Below are positions 55,330-64,000 of a stretch of DNA of 64,000 bases, one piece after another. How positions within the stretch are numbered: the stretch's first letter is position 1; the number at the start of each line of letters is the position of its first letter. Made by a program: the position numbers and the translations under genes. The stretch comes from Linum tenue (lineage: Eukaryota > Streptophyta > Magnoliopsida > Malpighiales > Linaceae): NCBI GenBank assembly GCA_946122785.1, contig CAMGYJ010000002.1, forward strand, positions 55,763,703-55,827,702, given 5' to 3'. The notes below the pieces were generated by a model. That model was given only the letters and a program-made list of their open reading frames with translations. It had not been told where the DNA came from and ran no database searches.

Positions 55330-58194
55330 TCAGGGAGGTGCAGGAACAGGTGCCTCCAAGAGCGGATCCACATCGCTCTTGAGGTACAGCTTCAGGTGGT
55401 GACCGTGCACCCGACGGTTGCAACCACCAGCATCGGTCAGCTCGACCTGGCCATCCGGCAAGATGCAGGCGAGTGAGTACTCGGATGGCCAGGGTGGTCG
55501 TGGTGCAGGGGGTGGGACCAGCTCATAGTGGTCTCCACTCTTCTTCCGTGCCGGCTTAGCCACCTGCGGCTTCGGTCGCCACTCCTCCTTGAGCTTTTTG
55601 TTCGGAGGCGAGACTGGATGGAGTGGCGGCGAAGGAATGACAGGCGGGTCCTGCAAAATGAGAGGTGCAGAAGGATACACGACAGGCTCGTGTATCTGGT
55701 CAGAAAGAGCATGCACAGGGGTGACAGCAATCATAGCACAGTGATCAAACTCAGTCACAGAAAAAGTAGCTTGTTCATTTCCAGCACGCAGAATCAGTTT
55801 ACCATCATGCACATCAATCAATGCCTTGGCGGTGGCAAGAAATGGTCTACCCAGAATCAAAGGCACATCCACATCATCATTTATGTCCAGGATAACAAAA
55901 TCAACAGGATATGTGAATGCACCAACATTAACAAGCAGGTCCTCTGTGATACCCCTAGGATGCACAATAGAACGGTCAGCTAGCTGAATGCTCATCCTAG
56001 TAGGGCTAAGTTCACCTAGGTCTAGCTTCTTGAACAGTTTATATGGCATGACATTAATGCTAGCGCCTAGGTCCGCCAAGGACTTTCCTACATGCATGCT
56101 GCCAATAGTAAGAGGGATAGTAGAACTCCCTGGGTCTTTACGCTTTTCGGGCAGCTTGTTCTGCAGGACAGCAGAACACTTCTCGCTCAGCAGCACTGTC
56201 GAGAGATCCCCAAGTTTCTTCTTGTTGGTGCAGAGATTTTTCATGAACTTCGCGTACTTGGGCATCTTCGACAGGGCCTCCACAAATGGTATGTTGATGT
56301 TGAGCTGCTTCAACATTGCCATAAAATTGGCAAACTCAGTCTCCATCTTATCTTTATGGAGGCGAGTGGGGAAGGGAAGCTGGGGCACATGCTCCTTAAC
56401 CACTGGTTGTGGCTTGGGAGCAGGGGCTTCCTTCTCCACCCGCACTTCTGCATCACCGGCTGGAAGTGCTGAAGCAGGTAGTGGTTCCTCCTGCTTGGAC
56501 AGGGCAGGATCAGCTGATGTAGGCCTGCCGCTCAGGGTGAAAATGGCATGTGCGGTCTCATGCGGGTCCCGTGGATTAGGGATGGTGGTGGCAGGTAGAG
56601 TTCCCGGGGCCCGAGTAGTAATCTGGCAAGCTATGGCGCCAACCTGGTTCTGCAAATCTTGCAGAATGGCACCCTGGTTCCTCTGGCCTGCCTCCAGGGT
56701 TCTCTGGCCTGCCTCCAGTGAAGCTATGGTCTGATCCATCCTCGTGATACTTGTCTGGCTGGTGGTCATGAATGCTGCCAAAATGTTCTTCAGCTCGGTC
56801 ATCTGGTTATCGGGAGCTGGCGTTGCTGCTGGCTCGGCATACTGACGCTGAGGCTGCTGGAATGGCTGCCCTTGCCTAGGCTGGTAGGGCTGCTTCTGTG
56901 GTGGTGGCCCCTGCCTATCCTGGAAGGGCTGCCTCTGCTGAAAACCACCTGCTGGTGCTGGGAAACCAGGTGGTTTGTTGGTGTTGCTGCTCCAGGCGAA
57001 GTTGGGATGCTGGCGCCATCCTTCATTGTAGGTGTTGCTGTATGGGTCGAGGCGCCGAGCATTGGCGATGAAGGCCACCTGCTCTTGGGGAGTGGAAGAC
57101 TCCCTCATAGACTGACAATCTTCCACCAGGTGGTTCGGGCTCTCACACCACTGACACTGAGCTACTGGAGGCGTAGCTACACCTCGGCCCGGAAGGAGAC
57201 CGTTAGGCTGCTTCAATGTCTGCACCAACTCAGCCACCTGTTGCTCTAACCCGGATCTGGCCTCCATGGCATGCACACCACGGTCCAGGGAATGCCTGCC
57301 TCTGCTGCTCTGTCCCCAAGAATGATCGCGGGCAGCCAAGGTACTAATCATCTGGTTCAGCTCGGGTGGAGTCTTAGTGAGAATATCCCCTCCTGGGCAT
57401 AAAGACTCTATCACCCTCTGGCTGTCTGGGGTGAGGGCACTGTAGAAATTCCCTACTGTGAAAGCATCGCTGAAGCCATGATGGGGACACTGCCAGAAGT
57501 ATCCCATGTACCGCTCCCATGCATCTCGAAGGGACTCATCTGGCTCTTGGCGGAAGTGAGTGATCTCACGCTGAATCTCTGTAGTCTTCGATGCCGGGTA
57601 GTACCGGTGCACGAACTTGTCAGCCAGATCGTCCCAAGAAGTGATGGACAGTGGGGGCTGGGTCTCCAACCACCTCTTAGCATTCCCCGCCAGAGAATGG
57701 GGGAAGAGGTGAAGGCGGATTGCATCATCCGGAACACCATTCAGCTTGAACCCGTTCGTCAGCTGCAGAAAACGGGAAAGGTGTGCCCGGGCTTCCTCAT
57801 CCTTCAAGTCATGGAACTGGATAGAGGACGTGATGAGCTGAATCCAGCATGGCTTGATCTTGAAGTTGTTTGCAGGAATGGGCGGATAGAGGATGACAGG
57901 GCGGATGTCAGCAATCCGTGGAGTATAGTAGTACTCCAGGGTGGGACCCGGTGGTGGTGGATGATGATGGTGCCCAGCTCCCTGGGGGTGTTGGTTGTTC
58001 CCCAGGATCTGGTTCTGAGGAGGTGGGTTCTGATCGCCTTCCATCTCGTACTCGTCCTCGGAGTCGCTGGTCAATTGGCCGTCTAGGCGCTCCACCGTAG
58101 CCAGTCTAGCTTGTTGTTGTCTCCGAAGTTGTTTGCAGGTGCGCTCAATCTCAGGATTCAACGGCAGTAAACCTCCCGACTGGCTACGGGTCAT
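55330..58194 (-). CDS. Gag-protease of Athila-like TR-GAG element
   Basis: 954 aa, one uninterrupted frame, starting MTRSQSGGLLPL about 130 nt after the primer site. A retrotransposon gag fold is at about residues 135-270 (ARAHLSRFLQL, AKRWLETQPPLS, F-V-H-R-Y-Y-P). A CX2CX4HX4C knuckle (CQWCESPNHLVEDC) is near residue 350. A Gln/Pro-rich region follows, then two EAGQR repeats. A retropepsin at about 740-830 has ADLGASINVMP and ILGRPFLATA; D-L-G-A-S is the normal active-site form in this lineage. The chain ends without RT. It would assemble particles and cleave itself while depending on another element for polymerase. An intact frame and similar LTRs suggest recent movement. Confidence 0.92.
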   Translation of the reverse strand: MTRSQSGGLLPLNPEIERTCKQLRRQQQARLATVERLDGQLTSDSEDEYEMEGDQNPPPQNQILGNNQHPQGAGHHHHPPPPGPTLEYYYTPRIADIRPVILYPPIPANNFKIKPCWIQLITSSIQFHDLKDEEARAHLSRFLQLTNGFKLNGVPDDAIRLHLFPHSLAGNAKRWLETQPPLSITSWDDLADKFVHRYYPASKTTEIQREITHFRQEPDESLRDAWERYMGYFWQCPHHGFSDAFTVGNFYSALTPDSQRVIESLCPGGDILTKTPPELNQMISTLAARDHSWGQSSRGRHSLDRGVHAMEARSGLEQQVAELVQTLKQPNGLLPGRGVATPPVAQCQWCESPNHLVEDCQSMRESSTPQEQVAFIANARRLDPYSNTYNEGWRQHPNFAWSSNTNKPPGFPAPAGGFQQRQPFQDRQGPPPQKQPYQPRQGQPFQQPQRQYAEPAATPAPDNQMTELKNILAAFMTTSQTSITRMDQTIASLEAGQRTLEAGQRNQGAILQDLQNQVGAIACQITTRAPGTLPATTIPNPRDPHETAHAIFTLSGRPTSADPALSKQEEPLPASALPAGDAEVRVEKEAPAPKPQPVVKEHVPQLPFPTRLHKDKMETEFANFMAMLKQLNINIPFVEALSKMPKYAKFMKNLCTNKKKLGDLSTVLLSEKCSAVLQNKLPEKRKDPGSSTIPLTIGSMHVGKSLADLGASINVMPYKLFKKLDLGELSPTRMSIQLADRSIVHPRGITEDLLVNVGAFTYPVDFVILDINDDVDVPLILGRPFLATAKALIDVHDGKLILRAGNEQATFSVTEFDHCAMIAVTPVHALSDQIHEPVVYPSAPLILQDPPVIPSPPLHPVSPPNKKLKEEWRPKPQVAKPARKKSGDHYELVPPPAPRPPWPSEYSLACILPDGQVELTDAGGCNRRVHGHHLKLYLKSDVDPLLEAPVPAPP

Positions 58195-58323
58195 GCACTA
58201 GCTGCACACAATCAAGCAATGCAAACCCGTGAAGGCACAAGTGGGAAAAAAAAACAAAAACTCAATGCAAAAAATGAAAATGCTAAAGTAACAGAAATCA
58301 CTTTTCTTCAACAACCTAGCTTT

Positions 58324-58344
58324 CCCCGACAACGGCGCCAAAAA
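58324..58344 (-). other. Primer binding site of TR-GAG element
   Basis: Minus strand TTTTTGGCGCCGTTGTCGGGG, two bases from the LTR. Confidence 0.88.
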
Positions 58345-58346
58345 CT

Positions 58347-59706
58347 TGACTCGCTGGTACTGTCACTCTAGAAAATGGCCAAGTGCAACCACTTCCTAAA
58401 GCGTAATATAGCGGGTTTGGGTTTTAATGTCAACCCGGGTCCTAGATGTGATGACTACTCGGTGAATTCTTGTTATTTAGCGGTGAACTTTTAGTGCAAC
58501 TCAAGCAAACAAAACACAAAGCAAGTAAACGGTTTGTTGTCAAGTCAAGAGAGGTCACCCGGATATGGTTCCCCCTAGTCTGCAGTTAAGCCGGATTGTA
58601 ATTACCAAGTTCAGTTTTCATGAAAGTTATACTGCGGAAGGTTCTCAAACAGTCTGAAGTCTCGACTAAAGGTCTTCAAACCCTCTCAATCTGAGTCTCT
58701 AGCTGGCGACTAACCTACACCGGAGTAAACAGATTGAGGCCCTAATGAACCAAACCTCCACTACCGAATTAACTTCGGTACAGAATAGCGACTTGGCTCC
58801 TCGACTAAAGTCACCAATTCGCCACCTTCGATTAAGGGTACTCTATCAACCTAGGCAGATATTCTCATTCCAGGTCAAAGCAGAAACAACAGGAATTTGA
58901 TCAGGATTCAAGTCATTCAATCATTCAAACCTCAAATCGAATATAATCAATTTACAAATTCTGTACTTGGGTTCATACAATCAGACCTAGCATACAAATC
59001 TAGGGTTCCCCATACCCAGATGAATGGGGAAACTACTCCATAGAGAAAGAAGCAAAAGCATATTCAGACGCGGAAATCATACTGTGAAGTTGGATTTCTG
59101 CTCCTGGACGTTTAATCGCACTTCTCCAAGCTCAAACCGGGCTCCAATGGTGTTGAAGATCGATCTATGGCGCTTGGGAACTCTGGTTCGTCGCTTTCTC
59201 TCTCTAGGAATCGATTTCTCTCTCAAAAACTCGGAACCCCTTGAAAATTGGCCTTCTTCCTCTTTTATCAGCTGCCCTCGCGATACCCGGTCGAAATACC
59301 CGGTCGGGTATTTCAGGGTTCGACCGGGTATTTCATAAAACGCGCCGTTCCACTTTGGGGAAAATCCCCGGTCCAACATCAAAACCCCTACCGGGGATTT
59401 AAGGCCATCGCCCGGGCCCCCTTCTGTTTCTCACGGGTGCCCGAAGGGAAAAATACCCGGTCGAGGCCAGAATATACCCGGCCGGGTATTTCTTCCTTTG
59501 ACCGGGTATTTTGGTCCAGCAGCATCCTTTATCCCATCTTCGCTCCTTTCGACCCGGAACTCGTTCCTTCGCCTCGATTCCAACGCCAGGACCTGAAATA
59601 TGACATAAACACACAACCTAGCGTGAAATCGGCTTAAAACACGAGATTCCTCATCACAAACGGCTTCAAAATAGGGGTGAAAACATGTATAATTATCGAT
59701 CTATCA
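58347..59706 (-). repeat. 5' LTR of TR-GAG element
   Basis: 1360 bp, full-length version; contains the palindrome array at 59275-59515 and the conserved block with CTAGCGTGAAATCGGC near 59617. Confidence 0.93.
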
Positions 59707-61385
59707 GCTGTCTTGCTCTAACCACACCAGTATATGAGCATGAGGAAGCCCGCGCTTTTGGAATTCAACCATTTGTATTGCTGTTGAGAAAAGAAAACAA
59801 TATTTAGGGTTTTTTGTGCAAGTAAGAATACAACAATGCTTGGATGGTTCATGAGGGAGGAATGTATTTGTTACTTACACGCTATAGTGGGGCCGAAGTA
59901 GTTGTTGCGGTTGATCTCGTCCTTAAGTGCATTGAGTTTCATCTTGAACACCCGTGCAACAATATCCGGTTTAAGCTCACTGCGTGTCCCGCAAAGGTCC
60001 TTCAAGGCATCTATGATCTCTGGCCACTGGGCATTGCAAGTAAACGTAATGAACAGATCTGGGTTACCATAATGATGGCAAACAGCCATTGCATCTAGGT
60101 ATAGTTGCTTCATGTATCTAGGGCTGCCAGTATACGTAGAAGGCAAGATAACATGGCCCAATTCATCGGCTGTGATCTCTCCCCTGTTGTAAGCTGCTTG
60201 GATGTTTTGGTACAATTCTGATCGAAGATCCTTTTGGTGGGTACGCAGATATGCAAGTCTATTTTGTTCCACAGTAGAGAATGCATCTACCATGTAGTGT
60301 TGTAATGCCTTTCCACCACGCATCAATGTTTGGCCTTCCTCTTGGCGATGTTGCAATCTGTAGGCATAATATTCTCTTTGGGTCGCATTTTTGCGCTGCA
60401 AGTTTGGTGCTGCATTTTCAAGATGATAAGGAATCTTGGTGTGGAATCCATCTTCCCCATATGGGAAAAGTAGTGGGAAATGTAAGGCTTCGAACTTTGG
60501 ATTCAAGCTTGTAATTCTCTTAAGGCCCTCAACACAATGTTCAATAATAATGTCTCGGTCTTCTTTATCTGCCACAAAATCACCAGGTATTAAGCCTGCA
60601 ATTTCTGTTCCGGTTGGCAAATCATATTGGCGTGAAGAGTTGTCACGGGCGCCAACAATGCGAAGGCGCAAGTCACTCTTGGACGGATTGTGCAATTCCT
60701 GGCGAACTCTGCGAAAACTCTTCACCAAATCATTTGTTGTATCAAGCATTTCCATAAGACCAGAAACTATCTCAGGTTTCAGATTCCTATATGCAGAAGA
60801 GAAATTAGCCAGTCGATCGTGCAGTTCAGACTGCGGATCAAAAACATAAAGCTGAGAAAATTTCGGCATCTGGCCTGGTGGAGGAAGTAAGGAGCCCATC
60901 AAGTGGTAGTTCTCACCACAAATGACGAATGAGTATGGACCGCGCGAGCGAGTAACCCGTGGGTCCAATTTTGCGCCAAATGAGGTGAAGGAGAAGGCAG
61001 CATTGTATGAACGTATGTGATCCCGAAAGTGCACAGCAAGCGGACCGGCATTGATTCCCAGCAGTTGATCGAGGTAAGGTTGGCTTGAGTAGAGGCACTC
61101 CTGGTACCAGAATTCAGCTCCGCAGTACGCACACTTTTCTGTTGGCAACCCAAAAAGCAAAATAGTGTCGATGTTGGGTCGTTGTGCAGGCGGGAGGGTG
61201 GCATCAAGAACGTTGGTAGCAGGTGGAGGCTGGCACCTTTGGTGATGGTGTTCCGGTGCTATTTGGCTGGTGTTGAAGCAAAGATGATTGGATTCATGAC
61301 TGAGAGGGGAATCTGTTTCTTGCAATAATGTGAAGGCTCTAGATCGTTTGTCAATGCGGGAGCGGCGACCACTGTTGGAGGGCAC

Positions 61386-62770
61386 CAGAGGTGGTGTGTT
61401 TGGCAGAAAGTCCGAAGCTTCCTAGGCACGCCGTCGTTTTTTTGGGGTGCATATTGCGGCCTGAGAATCGTTGGAAGAGTGTCGTTTTAGAAGTAAAAGA
61501 GAACAGAGAAATATGTTTGTCATAAATACAAAGACTGTCAACACCTGTCACTATAGATGGAGAAGCTAATAAACTAAATTCCTAAGGCAAGAAATAAATG
61601 GTGGTTGCTGGATGGAGCATTTAGGGGGGGCATGAAGTGATTTCGAATAGTAAATTAGATGATAGAGTTTGTCCAGGTGTATAAATAGCAATAGTTACCA
61701 TTAATTGCAGGTTTGTTGTGGAAGACACGACAATCGATTTGCATGTGCTGAGAAGGAAAGCCGAGTTTATGTGGGTGGGAGTAGGCAAGCAAAGTGAGTA
61801 AGATACGTGAGATGTTTTTTGTTTCTGAAGTGAAAAACAATGGTTTTTGTTGTTTAGCAGAGGAATACCAGAGTTTGTTGAAGAAGATGAGTAGCTGGAA
61901 ATTGTTTGTGGAAGAAGAAGAGAACGGTAATCATGGTTAGTAAAAGGAATGACAATGTTGGGTAAGAGAAGTAACTATGGTAATTGGGTGGTAAGAATGA
62001 TAACGTTGACCTTACCATGGTTGGTCAAAGGTACATTGAGGTGGTAAGGAGGTTAGATGGAGGAAACCAGAGTTAACAGTATAAACCAGGAAACAAAGGT
62101 TGTATTTTGTTCCAACCAGGTAATGGGTTCTGAGTTTTCTTGTGTGTTGATTTGACATTGTATGCAAAACTTGGCAGAGCATGGCTAGACTGTTGTATTA
62201 GCATTTAATGCACACAGTAGAAGTATATATGGAGTGAGTGTCAGTACAATGTGTAATAGAGTGGGAGTTCTATGGAGGCAATCCATTTGGGTGAAACATT
62301 GGGGAAAGAATAGAAAGCTGGGAAATGAATTTTTTGCTTTCTGAGTGTTCACGCAAGAGTGAAAGAATAGGAAGTTGGCCAAGTAAACCGAAGCTAAATT
62401 GATCGGTTAAGGCAAAAAAGAAGGTCAAAACCCATTATTATCTTCGTAACCTGAACTAAGAACAACTACGGCAAAGGAAACTAAATGTAAAGGTACATGG
62501 ATCTGAGTGGGTGAAGTTGTGATTCAGCGAATGAATAAAGAGGATTCTTGGCCATCCTACAATGAATGATTTAGTTTTTTCATTTAAAATTATAATAAAG
62601 AGAGGACTCTAGTATGTGCATAGTAAACTCAGAAGAGAAAGACTATCATTATCAACAAAGGCAAAATACTACTTACAAATATATAAAGACTGTTGTTCAT
62701 TTATGGGTTTCTGTTGTATATAAGGGAAAATGTGTAAAGTGTCTAAGTTTGTATTCCTGGAGACTGGTCG
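61386..62770. other. Helitron region upstream of Rep start
   Basis: No gene recognised. Only short frames of 60-66 codons occur, without domain. It probably holds the 5' leader and promoter of the Rep gene. Confidence 0.4.
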
Positions 62771-64000
62771 TTATAACGGTAATACTTGACACACACAACA
62801 CATAAGAAGTTTATGGTGCTGCGGCCAAAACATAATAAAATGTGCAGTAGTATCCGTTAGAAGTATCTTGATAGCTGCATTTCGTAAGGATTGCTGAATA
62901 GTTTTGGATACATAAGGCAATAGTAACATTAACATTAACAAAAGTTGTTCAGAAGGCCGGCTAAAAAGAACAGACAACCATTCCATGGTAGCAGAAGCAA
63001 TCATGCAACCAAGCAAGCAGTTACACGCGCAACCTAGCAACCATTCAAAATGTAGGATGTCCAAAGTGCTACAAATAGTAAAAATTGAACCTAGCAGATC
63101 CACAGCAAGCAAGAAAAAAAAAGCAAGAACAAAGACTAATTGGCAGCAGTAGCAATGAAGCAGGCAATCATGTAGGTTGCGGTGCAAGTTCTCAAAATGT
63201 AGGCTGTCCAAAGGGATAAGAAAGCATAAAACGAAACCAGAAGATTAAGCTGGCTAGTTCCTGAAAAGGCAATGCTTGGCAGTTTTGGTTGGAGTCTTTG
63301 CAGCGGAGGCAGGTTGGCCAGGTACAGCCGACGCAACAGCCTCAGCTGCTTTCTGTGAAGGTTTGCGTGTTCGTTTAGAAGCTGAAGGCTGGCTGGGTTT
63401 TCCTGTGAAGTAGGAACTGCAGGTGAGAGCGTACTGACAACAGGAGAAGAGGAGGCAAGAGTAGTCGGTCCTTTGGAGCAGGTCTGTTTTTTTTATTTTG
63501 ATGTCGAGGCCTTTGACTTGGAGGAGCGAGCGAGCTGGCTCAGTAAAATATCTTGTCCCGGAGAGGTTGGCCTGTTTGTTTGGTTAAGAAAAAGTCATTT
63601 GCGGGATTTGGAATCTGTAGGAATAAATTCAACAAAAACCAGGTAATTTGGAAATGGCTTAGATCCAAACCTCTCGACCTCTGGATGGGAACTTTTGGTA
63701 CTTTGAATGCTTTGAGTATGTGCAGCCGACTCGGTTGCAGGATTTGGCGGCGAGTCCAAATTGATTGTGGAAGTGGGCTTTCACGATTTGTAGTCCTGGT
63801 AAACTGCAGCGGGCACTCGTCACTTGAGTAATCATCAGGGTTGGCAAATGGGGACCTGTCATTTGTTTTTGCAATAACAGTAAGGAAGAATGTAACTTTG
63901 AGAGCATGTAGTGTGGGCACTGTAAAGGGGTGGTATTAAAGAGGCATAGATATAGACTTTGAGGTTTGGAGCGTAACCTTGGAGGTGATGTAAGGCCAAC
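62771..64000 (-). other. Possible accessory gene pieces of the Helitron, unassigned
   Basis: Several minus frames overlap (63211-62771, 63336-63136, 63920-63540). One alternative frame ends at about 63262 with a basic, Lys/Ala/Pro-rich tail (SKRTRKPSQKAAEA, TPTKTAKH) like the end of a nuclear protein. Plant Helitrons often carry RPA-like genes upstream of Rep, but no OB-fold signature was found here. The gene, if real, is split by introns and runs off the window. Confidence 0.25.

Larger units (their letters stand above)
52098..59706 (-). mobile_element. Athila-like TR-GAG retrotransposon (gag-protease only)
   Basis: 7.6 kb with a perfect 5-bp duplication GCTGT (52093-52097, 59707-59711). 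LTRs run TGACTCGC to CTATCA (+ strand). The primer site TTTTTGGCGCCGTTG is at the right LTR, and a GTGTGGGGGAG polypurine tract at the left. The internal region encodes one intact gag-protease of 954 aa; no RT, RNase H or integrase occurs anywhere in it. This is the TR-GAG type of non-autonomous element, which must borrow polymerase and integrase. It is inserted in the Helitron Rep gene. Confidence 0.92.
49183..61385 (-). pseudogene. Helitron Rep/helicase, split by a TR-GAG insertion
   Basis: Exon 1 61385-59879, intron 59878-59781 (GT-AG), then 59780-59707. The 7.6-kb TR-GAG element follows, and coding resumes at 52092 down to the stop at 49183. Ignoring the insert and one 5-bp duplication, the frame is continuous, about 1496 codons. 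The N-terminal part has C-x-x-C plus WYQE and the HIRSYNAAFSFTSFG block. Rep: PDLFITFTCNAQWPE, the HUH motif GLPHAHI (in the short exon), and paired tyrosines in KYLFKYITKG after the insertion. Helicase: Walker A GGTGKT, LIIWDEAPM, GGDFRQ, and C-terminal NKSQGQT and YVAISRV. It is a rolling-circle transposase with SF1 (PIF1-like) helicase. Insertion falls between the HUH and Tyr motifs, so no single functional protein is expected. Confidence 0.93.
47640..64000 (-). mobile_element. Helitron, 3' end and Rep/helicase present, 5' end outside window
   Basis: On the minus strand it ends ...CCTAG at 47640, with a GC-rich hairpin (ACACGC paired with GCGGGT, 47650-47673) about ten bases before the end, the layout of a Helitron 3' terminus. 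In copy A the same site is intact (CCTTATATCTTATTATC), with A/T dinucleotide as target. A Rep/helicase gene on the same strand lies inside. The matching 5' junction (host TTATCG...) was not found by 64000, so the left end of the element in its own orientation is beyond the window. Confidence 0.82.

Noticed and set aside
55528..56734. Long plus-strand frames (151, 248 and 126 codons)
   Set aside because: They lie opposite the intact gag-protease frame and have no motif.
62771..63920. An RPA-like gene, as found in many plant Helitrons
   Set aside because: No OB-fold or RPA zinc-finger pattern could be read in any frame; kept only as an unassigned stretch.
1..64000. Integrated plant viral sequence
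   Set aside because: No movement protein, coat protein or pararetroviral gene order was seen; all RT-like sequences have copia gene order.

Overview
The window reads as nuclear DNA of a flowering plant, most likely a eudicot. It has split plant genes (two-domain B3 factors with introns), a peroxisomal enoyl-CoA isomerase of plant type, AT-rich spacers, and a dense nest of plant transposons: Ty1/copia, Athila-like Ty3/gypsy, non-autonomous LTR elements, MULE, hAT and Helitron. No rRNA, tRNA, CRISPR or bacterial operon was seen. The species cannot be named from this sequence. Host backbone: one ancestral unit, encoded on the minus strand as a B3/REM-type gene followed about 1.4 kb downstream by an enoyl-CoA delta isomerase (ECI) gene, is present three times. 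Copy A (5213-5398, 10401-12845, 18232-18252) has an intact B3 gene; its ECI partner would lie left of position 1. Copy B (about 33430-35458) has an intact ECI gene and only a scrap of the B3 last exon. Copy C (about 43430-47639) has both genes. A and C are nearly identical and B is more diverged, so A/C is the younger duplication. The three copies act as empty-site references for one another, and several insertions below are proved that way. Layout: 1-5212 copia element 1 (plus strand, left end outside the window). 5399-10400 copia element 2 (minus, 5-bp TSD). 10834-12111 B3 gene A. 12846-18231 a 5.4-kb MULE-like element (9-bp TSD). 18264-18780 decayed copia fragment. 19672-21292 truncated Athila-like element. 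21293-32496 one short non-autonomous LTR element (NA-4) blown up by four insertions: NA-3 (21310-23967) in its 3' LTR, hAT-a (24223-25197), a young but coding-dead copia element Cop-D (25860-30577), and hAT-b (31337-31884). 32497-32880 F-box/LRR gene fragment. 33448-34164 ECI-B. 35716-41683 a coding-less LTR element (LARD) holding a solo Athila-like LTR, a 43-bp minisatellite and a (GA)n tract. 43476-44198 ECI-C, 44422-44705 hAT-c, 45604-46886 B3-C. 47640 to beyond 64000 is a Helitron on the minus strand. Its Rep/helicase gene is split by a 7.6-kb TR-GAG element (52098-59706), which itself carries hAT-d (54362-55064); a 971-bp poly(A) retroposon (47983-48953) sits near the Helitron 3' end. How it works together: only the two B3 and two ECI genes look like functional host genes. 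ECI acts in peroxisomal beta-oxidation of unsaturated fatty acids; the B3 proteins are probable DNA-binding factors. Everything else is mobile DNA. The most unusual points are: two unrelated transposons hitting sites 19 bp apart upstream of the paralogous B3 genes; LTRs that keep a variable palindrome array at one fixed position; TA...TA LTR ends in both copia elements; an element with near-identical LTRs around a ruined coding region; and two related non-autonomous LTR elements encoding an unrecognised W-K-F-R-K protein.
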